Below are positions 42,782 through 51,867 of a stretch of 64,000 bases of DNA, in pieces (position 1 is the stretch's first letter; each line of letters opens with the position of its first letter). The DNA is taken from contig NZ_MRTQ01000022.1 of NCBI RefSeq assembly GCF_001956215.1, positions 1 through 64,000 of the forward strand, given 5' to 3'. The notes under the pieces are model-generated. The model was given only the letters and a program-made list of their open reading frames with translations. It had not been told where the DNA came from and ran no database searches. A program made the position numbers and the translations under genes. This DNA comes from Paenibacillus sp. FSL R5-0490 (GTDB lineage: Bacteria > Bacillota > Bacilli > Bacillales > Cytobacillaceae).

Positions 42782-43642
42782 TCACTCCACAACTATGGCC
42801 ATTTGACTTAAAGGTTCTCCTAAATTATCAACTGCTGCTGACAATGCCTTTGTATCTTCCTGTGTCAATTTTTCGTAGGATACATATCCGCCGTTTCCAT
42901 CCTCGTACTTAGCGAGCAGCTCATCCAATACGGCAAAGTTTTCATCCAGCTGCTTTACAAGGCCGGCATCTTTTTCTGTCAGCTTCTCTTTGAAGATTTC
43001 AAAGATCTTCTCTGCGCCTTCCACGTTGGCTTTAAAATCATACAAGTCGGTATGAGAGTAAATTTCTTCTTCACCTGTTATTTTGGAAGTGGATACTTCG
43101 TTTAAAAGATCCACTGCCCCTGTAATCATTAAATCAGGAGTCACTTCTACAGTTTCCACTTTCGCCCGCAGCTCTTTTACATCCTTCAGCAGCTGATCAG
43201 CTGTCTCCTCATAGCCCTCTGTTGTGCCTTCTTCCCATAGTCCGTACTCAAGCTTATGATAGCCGGTCCATTCTTCTTCTCCCTGTCCTTCTGCCTGGAT
43301 ATCAGCCAGACGGGCATCAATTCGCGGATCAAGGTCGCCAAAGCTCTCGGCAATCGGCTCTGAACGCTCAAAATACATCCGTGCTGGTGCATATAGCTCC
43401 TTTGCCTTTTCCACGTCTCCGGCCTTCACTGCTTCTGTAAACCCTTCAGTAGCCTTCACGAATTCATCCAGCTGCTCTATGGCAAATTGCTTATAGGCAC
43501 TAACTTCCTTTTCTGTATTGCTTGCTTCCGTACCGGCACTCGCTTCTTTTTCTGTTGTTTCATGTGAAACATCCTCACCGCAGCCAGCTAAAATGCTGCC
43601 TGACAGCATCAAGATGCCTGTTACTTTCATAAACCTGTTCAT
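42782..43642 (-). CDS. efeO: EfeO/EfeM iron-binding lipoprotein (M75 imelysin domain)
   Basis: A 286-residue lipoprotein: signal peptide with lipobox ILAGC (Cys21), a Glu/Thr/Ser-rich linker, then an imelysin-type helical domain with the GxHxxE metal motif GYHKLE (127-132). It lacks the N-terminal cupredoxin domain of E. coli EfeO and so corresponds to the EfeM-type. It binds ferric or ferrous iron at the cell surface and hands it to EfeU. First gene of the operon, behind a perfect Fur box 44 bp upstream. Confidence 0.9.
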   Translation of the reverse strand: MNRFMKVTGILMLSGSILAGCGEDVSHETTEKEASAGTEASNTEKEVSAYKQFAIEQLDEFVKATEGFTEAVKAGDVEKAKELYAPARMYFERSEPIAESFGDLDPRIDARLADIQAEGQGEEEWTGYHKLEYGLWEEGTTEGYEETADQLLKDVKELRAKVETVEVTPDLMITGAVDLLNEVSTSKITGEEEIYSHTDLYDFKANVEGAEKIFEIFKEKLTEKDAGLVKQLDENFAVLDELLAKYEDGNGGYVSYEKLTQEDTKALSAAVDNLGEPLSQMAIVVE

Positions 43643-43685
43643 ATGTAAGCCTCCAATAATATCAAACTAGTAGTCCTGTCAACAA

Positions 43686-43700
43686 TGATAATCATTATCA
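43686..43700 (-). promoter_or_regulatory. Fur box
   Basis: TGATAATCATTATCA is a perfect 7-1-7 inverted repeat identical to the Bacillus Fur consensus, 44 bp before the efeO start. Confidence 0.9.
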
Positions 43701-43780
43701 TCGATGTAGTCAACACAATTTCTGTCAATGTAAAATTAATCTAATGCCAGCACTGGAAGCGGTTTCCTAAATGATTTTGC

Positions 43781-43820
43781 AAAAAAAGAACCCCCAAACC
43801 GAATTCGGCCTGAGGGTTCC
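43781..43820 (-). terminator. Terminator after mqo
   Basis: GAACCCCCA pairs with TGAGGGTTC (one mismatch), with TTTTTTT after it on the minus strand, beside the mqo stop. Confidence 0.8.
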
Positions 43821-43828
43821 TATTTTAA

Positions 43829-45340
43829 TCAGTTATAAGCAAGCTCCTGCTGTTTTTCCTTTTCACTGAGGCCAAGCACCTGCGCTGTGGATTCGTGAAT
43901 CTCACGGAACAACTCAGGATTTTCAGATAGTGACATACCGTAGGACGGAATCATTTTCTTAATTTTAAAATGCCATTCGTCCATTTGCTCAGGGAAGCAC
44001 TTCTGCAATACTTCAAGCATGACATTAACGGCTGTTGAAGCACCCGGTGAAGCACCGAGCAGGGCAGCAACCGAGCCGTCAGACGCACTGACTACTTCTG
44101 TGCCGAATTGCAGGGTTCCTTTTCCGGCAGGTGTATCCTTGATGACCTGCACACGCTGGCCGGCCACTACGACACTCCAGTCTTCGCTCTTTGCGTTTGG
44201 AATGAACTCACGCAGTTCTTCAACACGCTGTTCATGGGACAGCATAACCTGCTGAATCAGATACTTTGTCAGCGCCATTTCCTTTGCACCTGCAGCCAGC
44301 ATGGTGATGACATTGTTCGGCTTAACAGACTTGATCAGGTCCATATTGGAGCCTGTTTTCAGGAACTTCGGCGAAAATCCGGCAAACGGGCCGAACAGCA
44401 GGGATTTCTTGTTGTCAATAAATCTTGTATCCAGATGCGGCACGGACATTGGGGGAGCACCCACTTTGGCTTTTCCGTACACCTTCGCATGATGCTTCTC
44501 AACAATTTCCGGATCGTTGCAGACCAGGAACAATCCGCTTACCGGGAATCCGCCAATATGCTTCGATTCAGGGATGCCCGTCTTCTGCAGCAGATGCAGG
44601 CTTCCGCCGCCGCCGCCGATAAAGACAAACTTTGCCTGATGGTTTTCGATTGTGCCGCTTTCCATATTCCGCACTTTTACATTCCATGATCCATCGCCGG
44701 TACGCTTCAAATCCTCAACGCTGTGCTTATAATGGACATCGACATTTTTGCTCTTTAAATGGTCAAACAGCATGCGCGTTAATGCACCGAAATTGACATC
44801 CGTTCCAGAGTCGATTTTTGTAGCTGCAATCGGCTCATCTGATGTACGGCCTTCCATCATTACTGGAATCCATTCCTTCAGTTTCTCAGGATCATCGGAA
44901 AATTCCATGCCCTGAAACAGCGGATTAGCTGACAGCGCTTCCAAACGTTTTTTCAAAAACGAAACATTTTTTTCCCCCTGAACAAAGCTCATATGAGGGA
45001 TTGGCATAATAAAGTCCTGCGGATTGGTAATCAGGCTGTTTTCTACAAGATAAGACCAAAACTGTCTGGAAAGCTGAAATTGTTCATTTACATTAATTGC
45101 TTTAGTGATATCTATTGATCCATCGGATTTTTCAGATGTATAGTTAAGCTCGCACAATGCAGCATGTCCCGTCCCTGCATTATTCCATTCGTTAGAGCTT
45201 TCTTCTCCTGCGCTGGCGAGCTTCTCAAACACTTTGATTTCCCATTCAGGTGCTAACTCTTTCAGTAAAGACCCCAAAGTCGCGCTCATGATTCCGGCAC
45301 CAATTAAGATAACGTCTGTTTTGTTCTGTACGCTGCTCAT
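43829..45340 (-). CDS. mqo: Malate:quinone oxidoreductase
   Basis: A 503-residue FAD enzyme oxidising malate to oxaloacetate and passing electrons to the quinone pool at the membrane. The FAD site [20 protein letters not shown] (residues 9-28), the [19 protein letters not shown] block near 50-68 and [20 protein letters not shown] near 240 are Mqo hallmarks, and the length fits the family. The start at 45340 follows GGAAGGGTTTAAA; an upstream in-frame ATG was rejected. Monocistronic, ending in a hairpin. Confidence 0.95.
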   Translation of the reverse strand: MSSVQNKTDVILIGAGIMSATLGSLLKELAPEWEIKVFEKLASAGEESSNEWNNAGTGHAALCELNYTSEKSDGSIDITKAINVNEQFQLSRQFWSYLVENSLITNPQDFIMPIPHMSFVQGEKNVSFLKKRLEALSANPLFQGMEFSDDPEKLKEWIPVMMEGRTSDEPIAATKIDSGTDVNFGALTRMLFDHLKSKNVDVHYKHSVEDLKRTGDGSWNVKVRNMESGTIENHQAKFVFIGGGGGSLHLLQKTGIPESKHIGGFPVSGLFLVCNDPEIVEKHHAKVYGKAKVGAPPMSVPHLDTRFIDNKKSLLFGPFAGFSPKFLKTGSNMDLIKSVKPNNVITMLAAGAKEMALTKYLIQQVMLSHEQRVEELREFIPNAKSEDWSVVVAGQRVQVIKDTPAGKGTLQFGTEVVSASDGSVAALLGASPGASTAVNVMLEVLQKCFPEQMDEWHFKIKKMIPSYGMSLSENPELFREIHESTAQVLGLSEKEKQQELAYN

Positions 45341-45555
45341 TTTAAACCCTTCCTTATCCCAGAAATTTGCCAAAAACTGCAGGCGCTTTGCTCAGGCATC
45401 ACCACTCGAAAGACATCACCCAAGGACGCGCCTTTTCCGTCACACAAAATACACATTCTATTCTATTATAATGATTGATAAGGTAATATAGCTAGCATTA
45501 TCTGATAATTATATACTATTTTATACAAATTAGAAAGTTGGCATGGTTTTGGGGA

Positions 45556-45607
45556 ACGAAAACAGCAGACAAAACGGTTCCAGTATTGGAAGGTTTGTCT
45601 GCTGTTT
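45556..45607 (-). terminator. Terminator after the sucrose operon
   Basis: AACAGCAGACAAA (45561-45573) pairs perfectly with TTTGTCTGCTGTT (45594-45606), with TTTTCG beyond on the minus strand. Confidence 0.8.
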
Positions 45608-45614
45608 GGTAAAT

Positions 45615-46556
45615 TTATGTCTTTTTAAGGATTTCCTGCACTTCCTCCAGGCAGGGAAGGCCGGTCATAGCGCCTTTCCTGGTAACGGCCAGACCTCCTG
45701 ACACATTTGCGAAGCGAATCATCGAGGCCATTTCGTCATGCTCATGCTCCTCCAAGGCTTTAGGTGATTCATTTATGCAATAAAGGAGTCCGGAAACGAA
45801 TGCATCTCCGGCACCGGTGGTATCCACCACCTTGTATGGCAATGCAGGAATTTTCCCGATCTCATCTTTATAGCGGAAGATGCAGCCATCACCGCCCAAT
45901 GTAACGATTGTCAGCTTATTTTCAGTCAGCCGGGAAATTCCTTCTTCCATATCACTGCATCCGGTTAAAAAGGTGAGCTCCTCCTCCGAAATTTTTACAA
46001 TATCGGCATAGGGAAGAGCCGCCATAATTTCTGCTTTTGCCCTTTCCTCGGAATCCCACAAACCCAAGCGGAGATTTGGATCATAGGAAATAAGCATATC
46101 CATCTCCCGGGCCCTCTTCACCGCTTGAAAAGCTGCAGTTCTCGAAGGCTCATGAATCAGTGAAATCGAGCCAAAGTGAAAAATCTTGTATTCTTCAAAA
46201 ATGGACCAGTCTATCTCATCTTTATTCAGGAAACGATCTGCACTTGGATTAATGTAAAAACTAAAATCCCGTTCACCAGAGGGTTCTAACGTCACAAACG
46301 TAATACCTGTCCGCGCTTCATCCGTCAGTTTCATATATTGTGTATGAACCCCGTATCCCTCCAAGGTATCCTTAAGAAAGTTCCCAAGCACATCGTTGCC
46401 GACTTTCCCAACAAAGGCGGCCTTCCCTCCAAGCCGCGAGACTCCAACCGAAACATTAGCCGGCGCCCCGCCCGGAGCCTTTTGATAGGTAGAATTATCA
46501 GGATCCAGGGGAATAAAATCTATCAGAGCTTCCCCAAAACATAGAACTCCTTTCAT
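45615..46556 (-). CDS. scrK: Fructokinase, PfkB family
   Basis: A 313-residue PfkB/ribokinase-family sugar kinase. The substrate-side motif GGAPANVSVGVSRLGGKAAF lies at 29-48 and the catalytic anion hole DTTGAGDAFVSGLLY near 248-262. In this position, last in a sucrose operon after the sucrose-6-phosphate hydrolase, it phosphorylates the free fructose released by hydrolysis. The start ATG lies 12 nt after the hydrolase stop, with AAAGGAGGTG before it. A symbol by analogy (scrK) is used. Confidence 0.9.
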   Translation of the reverse strand: MKGVLCFGEALIDFIPLDPDNSTYQKAPGGAPANVSVGVSRLGGKAAFVGKVGNDVLGNFLKDTLEGYGVHTQYMKLTDEARTGITFVTLEPSGERDFSFYINPSADRFLNKDEIDWSIFEEYKIFHFGSISLIHEPSRTAAFQAVKRAREMDMLISYDPNLRLGLWDSEERAKAEIMAALPYADIVKISEEELTFLTGCSDMEEGISRLTENKLTIVTLGGDGCIFRYKDEIGKIPALPYKVVDTTGAGDAFVSGLLYCINESPKALEEHEHDEMASMIRFANVSGGLAVTRKGAMTGLPCLEEVQEILKKT

Positions 46557-46568
46557 AGTACACCTCCT

Positions 46569-48017
46569 TTAAAAAAGATATTTTTCCTCAAGATTCCACA
46601 TGGATGCCGAAAAGCCTGCATCCCCGCTAAAAAGGATCGTCTCATTTTCAGGATCAGGAAAATATCGTGCAGTGAACACTTCCTCTCCGCCATTTATAAA
46701 AATTTCCAGTGAAGACTGATCCATAAACACATGCAGTTTGGATAGATTTGAAATTTCGCAGATTCTTGACTCCTGCATTCCTGATTTTACATTTCTTCTT
46801 TGCAGCTGGATTTCCTTTTGACCAGGATTATAAGTAAGAGAAGCCTCATTCCGAAAATCCATTTTGAAAATTCCCTTAACATTCTTAAAGGATTCCAGCA
46901 TCAGTTCGGCCGTTTTTCCACTTAATCCGTCCAGCTGCAGGTTTGCTCCATTTATCTTCACATCATGGAATTCCGTTTTATCTTTGCGGAGCTTTTTGAA
47001 TTCTTCCACAGGAATCTGTATAAGCCTTCCGTTTTTCATATCAAGCACTCTTGGCATGGTCAATGCGTGGATCCAGCGGTAATGGACAGTCGGCTGGCTC
47101 GATTCGGCTTCATCTGTAATGCCCATCCATCCATAAAGAATCCGCCTGCCTGAATCGTCTTTAAACGTTTGCGGTGCATAAAAATCAAAGCCGCGGTCAA
47201 GCTCTGCAAAGGAACCATGTTTAAACTTCGCTTTTTCATAATCAAGCTTTCCGGCAAAATACCCTGATTGAAAAAGGTTATGGTATTCATACCCGCTCGG
47301 CTCTAGCCCCTGCGGTGAAACAAGTAATATCTCCTGGCCACCCAGCTCAAATAGATCCGGACATTCCCACATATAGCCGAAGTCTTCCAGACCATTCATC
47401 CATGCACCGGCAATCTTCCCTTTTTCCTCCCAATGGTATAAATCCTTCGAAGCAAATAGAACAGCAGCCCCCTTCTGATTAGGAGTCTGAGCGCCAACAA
47501 TCATATAGAAGCTCCCGTCCTTTTCCCAGACTTTCGGATCCCTGAAATGAGCAGTATACCCTTTCGGCAGCTCCAGGACAGGGCCTTTTTTGGCAAAATG
47601 GATGCCATCCTCTGATATGGCAAGACATTGATAAGTCTCGCGCTTGCCATCCTCCCTCTTCACATTTCCTGTATAAAAAAGATACATCTTTCCATCATGA
47701 TCAATCGCACTTCCTGAATAGCAGCCATTCCGGTCATACCACTGATCAGGAGCGAGCGCGATTGGCTCCTCCTTCCAATGGATGAGATCCCTGGATGAGT
47801 AATGTCCCCAATACTTGGCACCATGGGCAGTGTCAAACGGGTTCCATTGATAAAACACATGATAAACACCCTTGAATTGGATTAAGCCATTAGGATCATT
47901 CAGCAAGCCGACAGGCGGCATGAGATGATACTTCAACCGGTATGGATCCTGGCTAACCAAATGTCTGTTTCTTTCTGCTTCTCCGCGAGCCTTCTTGAAT
48001 AAATCTATTTTAGTCAT
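46569..48017 (-). CDS. scrB: Sucrose-6-phosphate hydrolase, GH32
   Basis: A 482-residue GH32 enzyme splitting sucrose-6-phosphate into glucose-6-phosphate and fructose in the cytoplasm. The nucleophile motif is NDPNG (40-44, Asp41), the transition-state stabiliser FRDP (158-161) and the acid/base WECPDLF (217-223, Glu218). No signal peptide, as expected for the intracellular, PTS-linked form. It lies 30 nt after the PTS gene and 12 nt before fructokinase, forming one operon. Confidence 0.95.
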   Translation of the reverse strand: MTKIDLFKKARGEAERNRHLVSQDPYRLKYHLMPPVGLLNDPNGLIQFKGVYHVFYQWNPFDTAHGAKYWGHYSSRDLIHWKEEPIALAPDQWYDRNGCYSGSAIDHDGKMYLFYTGNVKREDGKRETYQCLAISEDGIHFAKKGPVLELPKGYTAHFRDPKVWEKDGSFYMIVGAQTPNQKGAAVLFASKDLYHWEEKGKIAGAWMNGLEDFGYMWECPDLFELGGQEILLVSPQGLEPSGYEYHNLFQSGYFAGKLDYEKAKFKHGSFAELDRGFDFYAPQTFKDDSGRRILYGWMGITDEAESSQPTVHYRWIHALTMPRVLDMKNGRLIQIPVEEFKKLRKDKTEFHDVKINGANLQLDGLSGKTAELMLESFKNVKGIFKMDFRNEASLTYNPGQKEIQLQRRNVKSGMQESRICEISNLSKLHVFMDQSSLEIFINGGEEVFTARYFPDPENETILFSGDAGFSASMWNLEEKYLF

Positions 48018-48047
48018 CTTAGAACATCCTTGCTGTTGAAATTTCTG

Positions 48048-49457
48048 TTACTGTCCCTGTTCCACTTCTTTCTTTGCCTTATCCGAATATCCAAACATCC
48101 AGGTCAGGGCAAAGGCCACTGCGATGGCAATCACATTAACTAAAATGTACTGCAGAACCTGGCCGTTTAAGTAAAGAAGTGTGCCAGGAATAACGGTAAC
48201 GGCCATTCCAGTCGCTTTCAGCTGAAGCAGGGAGGCAGCGAACCCGCCGGCAGCTCCGCCAATCAATCCCATGACAAACGGCTTGCCGTAGCGCAAATTG
48301 ACACCGAACAATGCCGGCTCGGTTATTCCCAAAAACGCGGATAAGGCTGATGGGAAAGCCAGGGCCTTTAATTTGGCTGATTGTGTTTTTAAAGCAACTG
48401 CTAAGGTTGCACCGCCTTGTGCTGCAACGGCACATGTAACAATTGCGTTGTACGGATTGCTTTTATATTGAGCCAATAGCTGGATCTCCAGCATGTTGAA
48501 AATATGATGAACACCGGTGATAACGATAAGCTGATTAAGACCCCCGATAAGGATGCCGCTGATTCCGAACGGCCATGAGAGCACAGTTGTGGTAACATCC
48601 AGGATGCCTTGCTCCACCATATGAAATAACGGCCCAATGACCAGAAGTGATAATCCAATCATGATCAGAAGGGTTAAGAACGGGGTAATAATTAAATCCA
48701 ATGCATCCGGCACCCGTTTTCGAATGACCCTTTCCAATTTTGCCCCAATAATCCCGGCAATAAAGGCTGGAAGGACAGAAGCCTGATAGCCGACAACCGG
48801 AATAAATCCAAAAAAGTAAATCGGTTCAACATTTCCGCCTGCCACATCCCATGCATTTGGCAGGGAAGGACTCACAAGCATCAACCCTAGAATTAAACCA
48901 ATGATCGGAGTCCCGCCAAACACTCTAAAAGTTGACCAGGCGACAAGAGCCGGGAGGAATATAAATGCCGTATCCGTCAGTACCTGAGTGAATAAAATGA
49001 AATTTTCCGACACATCAGATGCTGTCATGCCAAATAAAGCGAGAACTTCCTCCTGCATCACCAGTCCGCGCAATCCCATAAAGAGCCCTGTCGCCACAAG
49101 GACTGGAATGATCGGCACAAATACATCCCCGAATTTCCGGATCGCCCTTTGGAAAGCAGAACCGCTTTTAACCGCTTCTTTTTTCTGCTCCGATGCTGAC
49201 ATGGATTCAATGTCCAGGCCGGATACTTCTTCATAGACTTTATTAACCGTTCCCGTCCCAAGAATGATCTGATATTGGCCTGAATTGAAGAAAGCGCCTT
49301 TAACCTTATTGATGCTTTCAACCTTTTCCTGATCAATTTTCTCCTTATCATTCACCATGATCCGCAGCCTGGTCGCACAGTGGGCTACTGATTGAACATT
49401 GTCCCTACCCCCGACAGCGTCAATTAATTCTTCCGCAATTTTACGATACTCCGACAT
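48048..49457 (-). CDS. scrA: Sucrose-specific PTS enzyme IIBC
   Basis: A 469-residue PTS permease. The IIB domain (1-85) has the phosphorylated Cys27 in SVAHCATRLRI, and the IIC domain (about 100-460) has ten hydrophobic segments with GITEPALFGVNLRYGKPFV near 385, typical of the glucose/sucrose superfamily. No IIA domain is attached, as usual for sucrose permeases that borrow IIA-Glc. AGGGGTGAAGAGA precedes the chosen ATG. First structural gene after four operators. Confidence 0.93.
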   Translation of the reverse strand: MSEYRKIAEELIDAVGGRDNVQSVAHCATRLRIMVNDKEKIDQEKVESINKVKGAFFNSGQYQIILGTGTVNKVYEEVSGLDIESMSASEQKKEAVKSGSAFQRAIRKFGDVFVPIIPVLVATGLFMGLRGLVMQEEVLALFGMTASDVSENFILFTQVLTDTAFIFLPALVAWSTFRVFGGTPIIGLILGLMLVSPSLPNAWDVAGGNVEPIYFFGFIPVVGYQASVLPAFIAGIIGAKLERVIRKRVPDALDLIITPFLTLLIMIGLSLLVIGPLFHMVEQGILDVTTTVLSWPFGISGILIGGLNQLIVITGVHHIFNMLEIQLLAQYKSNPYNAIVTCAVAAQGGATLAVALKTQSAKLKALAFPSALSAFLGITEPALFGVNLRYGKPFVMGLIGGAAGGFAASLLQLKATGMAVTVIPGTLLYLNGQVLQYILVNVIAIAVAFALTWMFGYSDKAKKEVEQGQ

Positions 49458-49483
49458 TCTCTTCACCCCTATTTTTATATTTA

Positions 49484-49501
49484 TGTGGAATCGATTCCAC
49501 A
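49484..49501 (-). promoter_or_regulatory. Sucrose-operon operator 1
   Basis: TGTGGAATCGATTCCACA is a perfect 18-bp palindrome with the central CG of LacI-family operators. Confidence 0.75.
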
Positions 49502-49529
49502 TCAGACAAAAAATAATGGAACGTTCCTT

Positions 49530-49547
49530 TGTGAAATCGATTCCATA
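49530..49547 (-). promoter_or_regulatory. Sucrose-operon operator 2
   Basis: TGTGAAATCGATTCCATA, an imperfect copy of the palindrome with intact core AATCGATT. Confidence 0.6.
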
Positions 49548-49562
49548 AAAGCAAAAATAAAA

Positions 49563-49578
49563 GTGTAATCGATTAAAC
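49563..49578 (-). promoter_or_regulatory. Sucrose-operon operator 3
   Basis: GTGTAATCGATTAAAC, core TAATCGATTA, third copy. Confidence 0.55.
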
Positions 49579-49584
49579 CTTCTT

Positions 49585-49601
49585 ATGAAATCGATTACAC
49601 A
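49585..49601 (-). promoter_or_regulatory. Sucrose-operon operator 4
   Basis: ATGAAATCGATTACACA, fourth copy, ending 4 nt from the repressor gene stop codon. Confidence 0.55.
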
Positions 49602-49605
49602 ACCA

Positions 49606-50595
49606 TTATATACTTTCTCTTTCTACAAGTCTATATCTAATTTTTCTGTTTATTTTCTGTTCATGCTCCCCCTTAATCTTTTGAAGGATTAATAAAGCCG
49701 CCTCCCGTCCTGCATCTTCAAACGAAAAATCGATGGTTGTTAAGGCTGGGGTGATATATTTAGAAAGCTCCGATCCGCCCATGCCTGCTATCGCAACATC
49801 ACCGGGAACAGAAAATCCATTTTGCCTGAGATACTGTAAAGCACCAATCGCCAGACGGTCTGTCACAGCAAGGACTGCCTGCGGTTTATCTTCAGCAGAT
49901 TCCATGATGCTCCTCATGCAATCAGACCCGGAGTCTATATCGAACATCCCTTTTTGCAGCCAGCTCGCTTCAACCGGGAGCTGATGTTCCTTCATTGCAT
50001 CGAGGTATCCTTTTTTCCGGAGGTAGCCCACCGCACGGTCAGCCTCATCCACGCCTATAAAAGCAATTTTTTTATATCCCTTTTTGATTAGCAGGCAAGC
50101 CATATCCCTAGCAGCCTGATATTCATCAAATATTACACTGGTCAACTCTTCCGCATACTGCCCTACCATGATAAATGGGATTTTCAGCTGACGGATTTCC
50201 TGGATCAATTCCTGCTGCACGTTTGTAGCTGACAGAATCATGCCGTCCACATTTCTGCTTTTGAGAAGCCGTATATATTCTATCTCTTTTTCAGCATGAA
50301 GATTTGTATTAGCAAGGAGAATCTGATAGCCTTCCCCGGCCAATACGTCGTCAATCCCATTAACCAGACGGCTGGACGTTTCAGTGCTGATCTTCGGGAG
50401 AATAACACCAATAACCTTTGTTTTTTTCGTGCGGAGTGACTTCGCATGGGCACTTGGGACATAACCTGTCTCCTCGATTACGTGCAGAACTCTTTTCCTT
50501 GCGTCCTCACTCACATAACCGGAATTATTCAAAACCCTCGAAACAGTCGTCCGAGACACATTCGCCCTTTCTGCTATTTCCTTTATGGTAATCAT
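49606..50595 (-). CDS. scrR: LacI-family repressor of the sucrose operon
   Basis: A 329-residue LacI/GalR regulator. The N-terminal helix-turn-helix and hinge read ITIKEIAERANVSRTTVSRV (2-21) then LNNSGYVSEDARKRVLHVIEETGYVPSAHAKSL in pieces typical of the family. A periplasmic-binding-protein-like effector domain follows from about 60. It sits directly upstream of, and in the same direction as, the PTS gene, with four AATCGATT operators between. Sucrose or a fructose phosphate is the probable inducer (inference). No operator copy was seen upstream of its own start. Confidence 0.88.
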   Translation of the reverse strand: MITIKEIAERANVSRTTVSRVLNNSGYVSEDARKRVLHVIEETGYVPSAHAKSLRTKKTKVIGVILPKISTETSSRLVNGIDDVLAGEGYQILLANTNLHAEKEIEYIRLLKSRNVDGMILSATNVQQELIQEIRQLKIPFIMVGQYAEELTSVIFDEYQAARDMACLLIKKGYKKIAFIGVDEADRAVGYLRKKGYLDAMKEHQLPVEASWLQKGMFDIDSGSDCMRSIMESAEDKPQAVLAVTDRLAIGALQYLRQNGFSVPGDVAIAGMGGSELSKYITPALTTIDFSFEDAGREAALLILQKIKGEHEQKINRKIRYRLVERESI

Positions 50596-50681
50596 CTAAA
50601 TCCTCCCGGGCTAAAATAGTCTATTATCATTTTACACAAATGAAAGCAAAAGGAAATAGCCTGAGTAAGCAAGGACGAATA

Positions 50682-51626
50682 TTACTCCTGCCTTATCAGC
50701 GCCCGCCGCCGATCATGCAGAACCAGGAGAAGGATGATTCCCATCATCACACCCAATACAATCCCCATCTCCGTGGTCAGCACCCGTGTCAGCGGATACT
50801 CCGGACTGGACTGAAAATCCGGGCGAATGATGGAAAAGAGGTTATACGAAAACAGCATGCCCGACGAAATCCATGCAGCAGCCATGGGCGGCAAAAAACT
50901 CCGGGAGCCGCGGCGGGTAATCAGCACCAGGAGGCCCCATGCACCCACTAGAGCCCACCCTCCTGTACTTAGCGTCAGAAGGTGCCACCACAAATCACGG
51001 GACTCCAGCATATCCGGGTTGATGCCAAGGGTTCCGCCTGCTGCCCAAAATATCTTTATGGCACCGAGAATCATGCAGCCTGCCGCGGCGATCCTCCCCA
51101 ATGTGGTCTGCAGCTGCCGAGTGTGTCCCGGCATCTCCCCGCAATCGGTCGGACCGCCAAGCGCCTCAGGCCACCGCATCATAGCATATCCTGCTAAAGC
51201 CAGAGGAAGGCATATCCCGACTCCGACGAGAGAGACCATAACGAAGATTTGCTCGTAAATCCAGAAGCCGGCGGCACCTGCCTCCTGATCCTGAGCCATG
51301 GCCGCTGGGCCAAGGACAGGTGCCAGCAGCAGCAGTGGAACTAGAAGACCGGTACCGAGCCACACGGGCAGGGCCACCATCCAGGCGGGCAGCCGTTCAC
51401 CCCAAGGCCTGCAGAATGCCATTGCCAGCAGGATGCCGACCGCAGCGATAACCGCTGTAGCTGCATTAATCCCCCGCCAGCTGGCTTCTCCCATTTGCTC
51501 AGTCGGAAGAAAGAAGCCAAACGTCCAGGCGATTTTGATCATTAGATAAGGAGTCACCGCTATCGCAGCGCCATAACCACAGACTTTGCGCATTTTCATC
51601 AATCGTTCGGCTGTCTTTATTGCCAT
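50682..51626 (-). CDS. GC-rich polytopic membrane protein, unknown function
   Basis: A 314-residue protein with about eight membrane spans, rich in Ala, Gly, Trp and Met (GAAIAVTPYLMIKIAWTFGF at 18-37, LPVWLGTGLLVPLLLLAPVL near 85). No catalytic motif was recognised. The gene is compositionally unlike its neighbours: by hand count 39 of 60 bases (51301-51360) and 42 of 60 (51361-51420) are G or C, against 24 of 60 in the next gene (52021-52080). This points to transfer from a GC-rich donor such as an actinomycete. GGGGTAAGAGT precedes the ATG. Confidence 0.7.
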   Translation of the reverse strand: MAIKTAERLMKMRKVCGYGAAIAVTPYLMIKIAWTFGFFLPTEQMGEASWRGINAATAVIAAVGILLAMAFCRPWGERLPAWMVALPVWLGTGLLVPLLLLAPVLGPAAMAQDQEAGAAGFWIYEQIFVMVSLVGVGICLPLALAGYAMMRWPEALGGPTDCGEMPGHTRQLQTTLGRIAAAGCMILGAIKIFWAAGGTLGINPDMLESRDLWWHLLTLSTGGWALVGAWGLLVLITRRGSRSFLPPMAAAWISSGMLFSYNLFSIIRPDFQSSPEYPLTRVLTTEMGIVLGVMMGIILLLVLHDRRRALIRQE

Positions 51627-51697
51627 ACTCTTACCCCGTCTGCCAGAATGAAAATGTTATTTATATCTGGCTTTCTTTTTAAAAGAACCATATCCAA
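51617..51697 (-). CDS. Possible 26-residue upstream peptide overlapping the membrane gene start
   Basis: GGGAGGG lies 6 nt before a TTG that reads LDMVLLKRKPDINNIFILAD and ends in VRVWQ; its stop overlaps the ATG of the downstream membrane protein by 10 nt. This is the geometry of translational coupling. It may be a leader or chance. Confidence 0.3.
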   Translation of the reverse strand: MDMVLLKRKPDINNIFILADGVRVWQ

Positions 51698-51867
51698 AGT
51701 GATCCCTCCCGTTTATTCCAGTAACATTGGAATTGTATTCCTTTATTTGATCTTTATGTTTCCTGCTTCATGAAAATCGGCAAATGGTAAGAAAGCCTTG
51801 GAATAGAATTTGTAATTTTTAGGATTTATTTTAAAATAGATTTAGAGGTAAAGAAAGGAAGTGGAAA

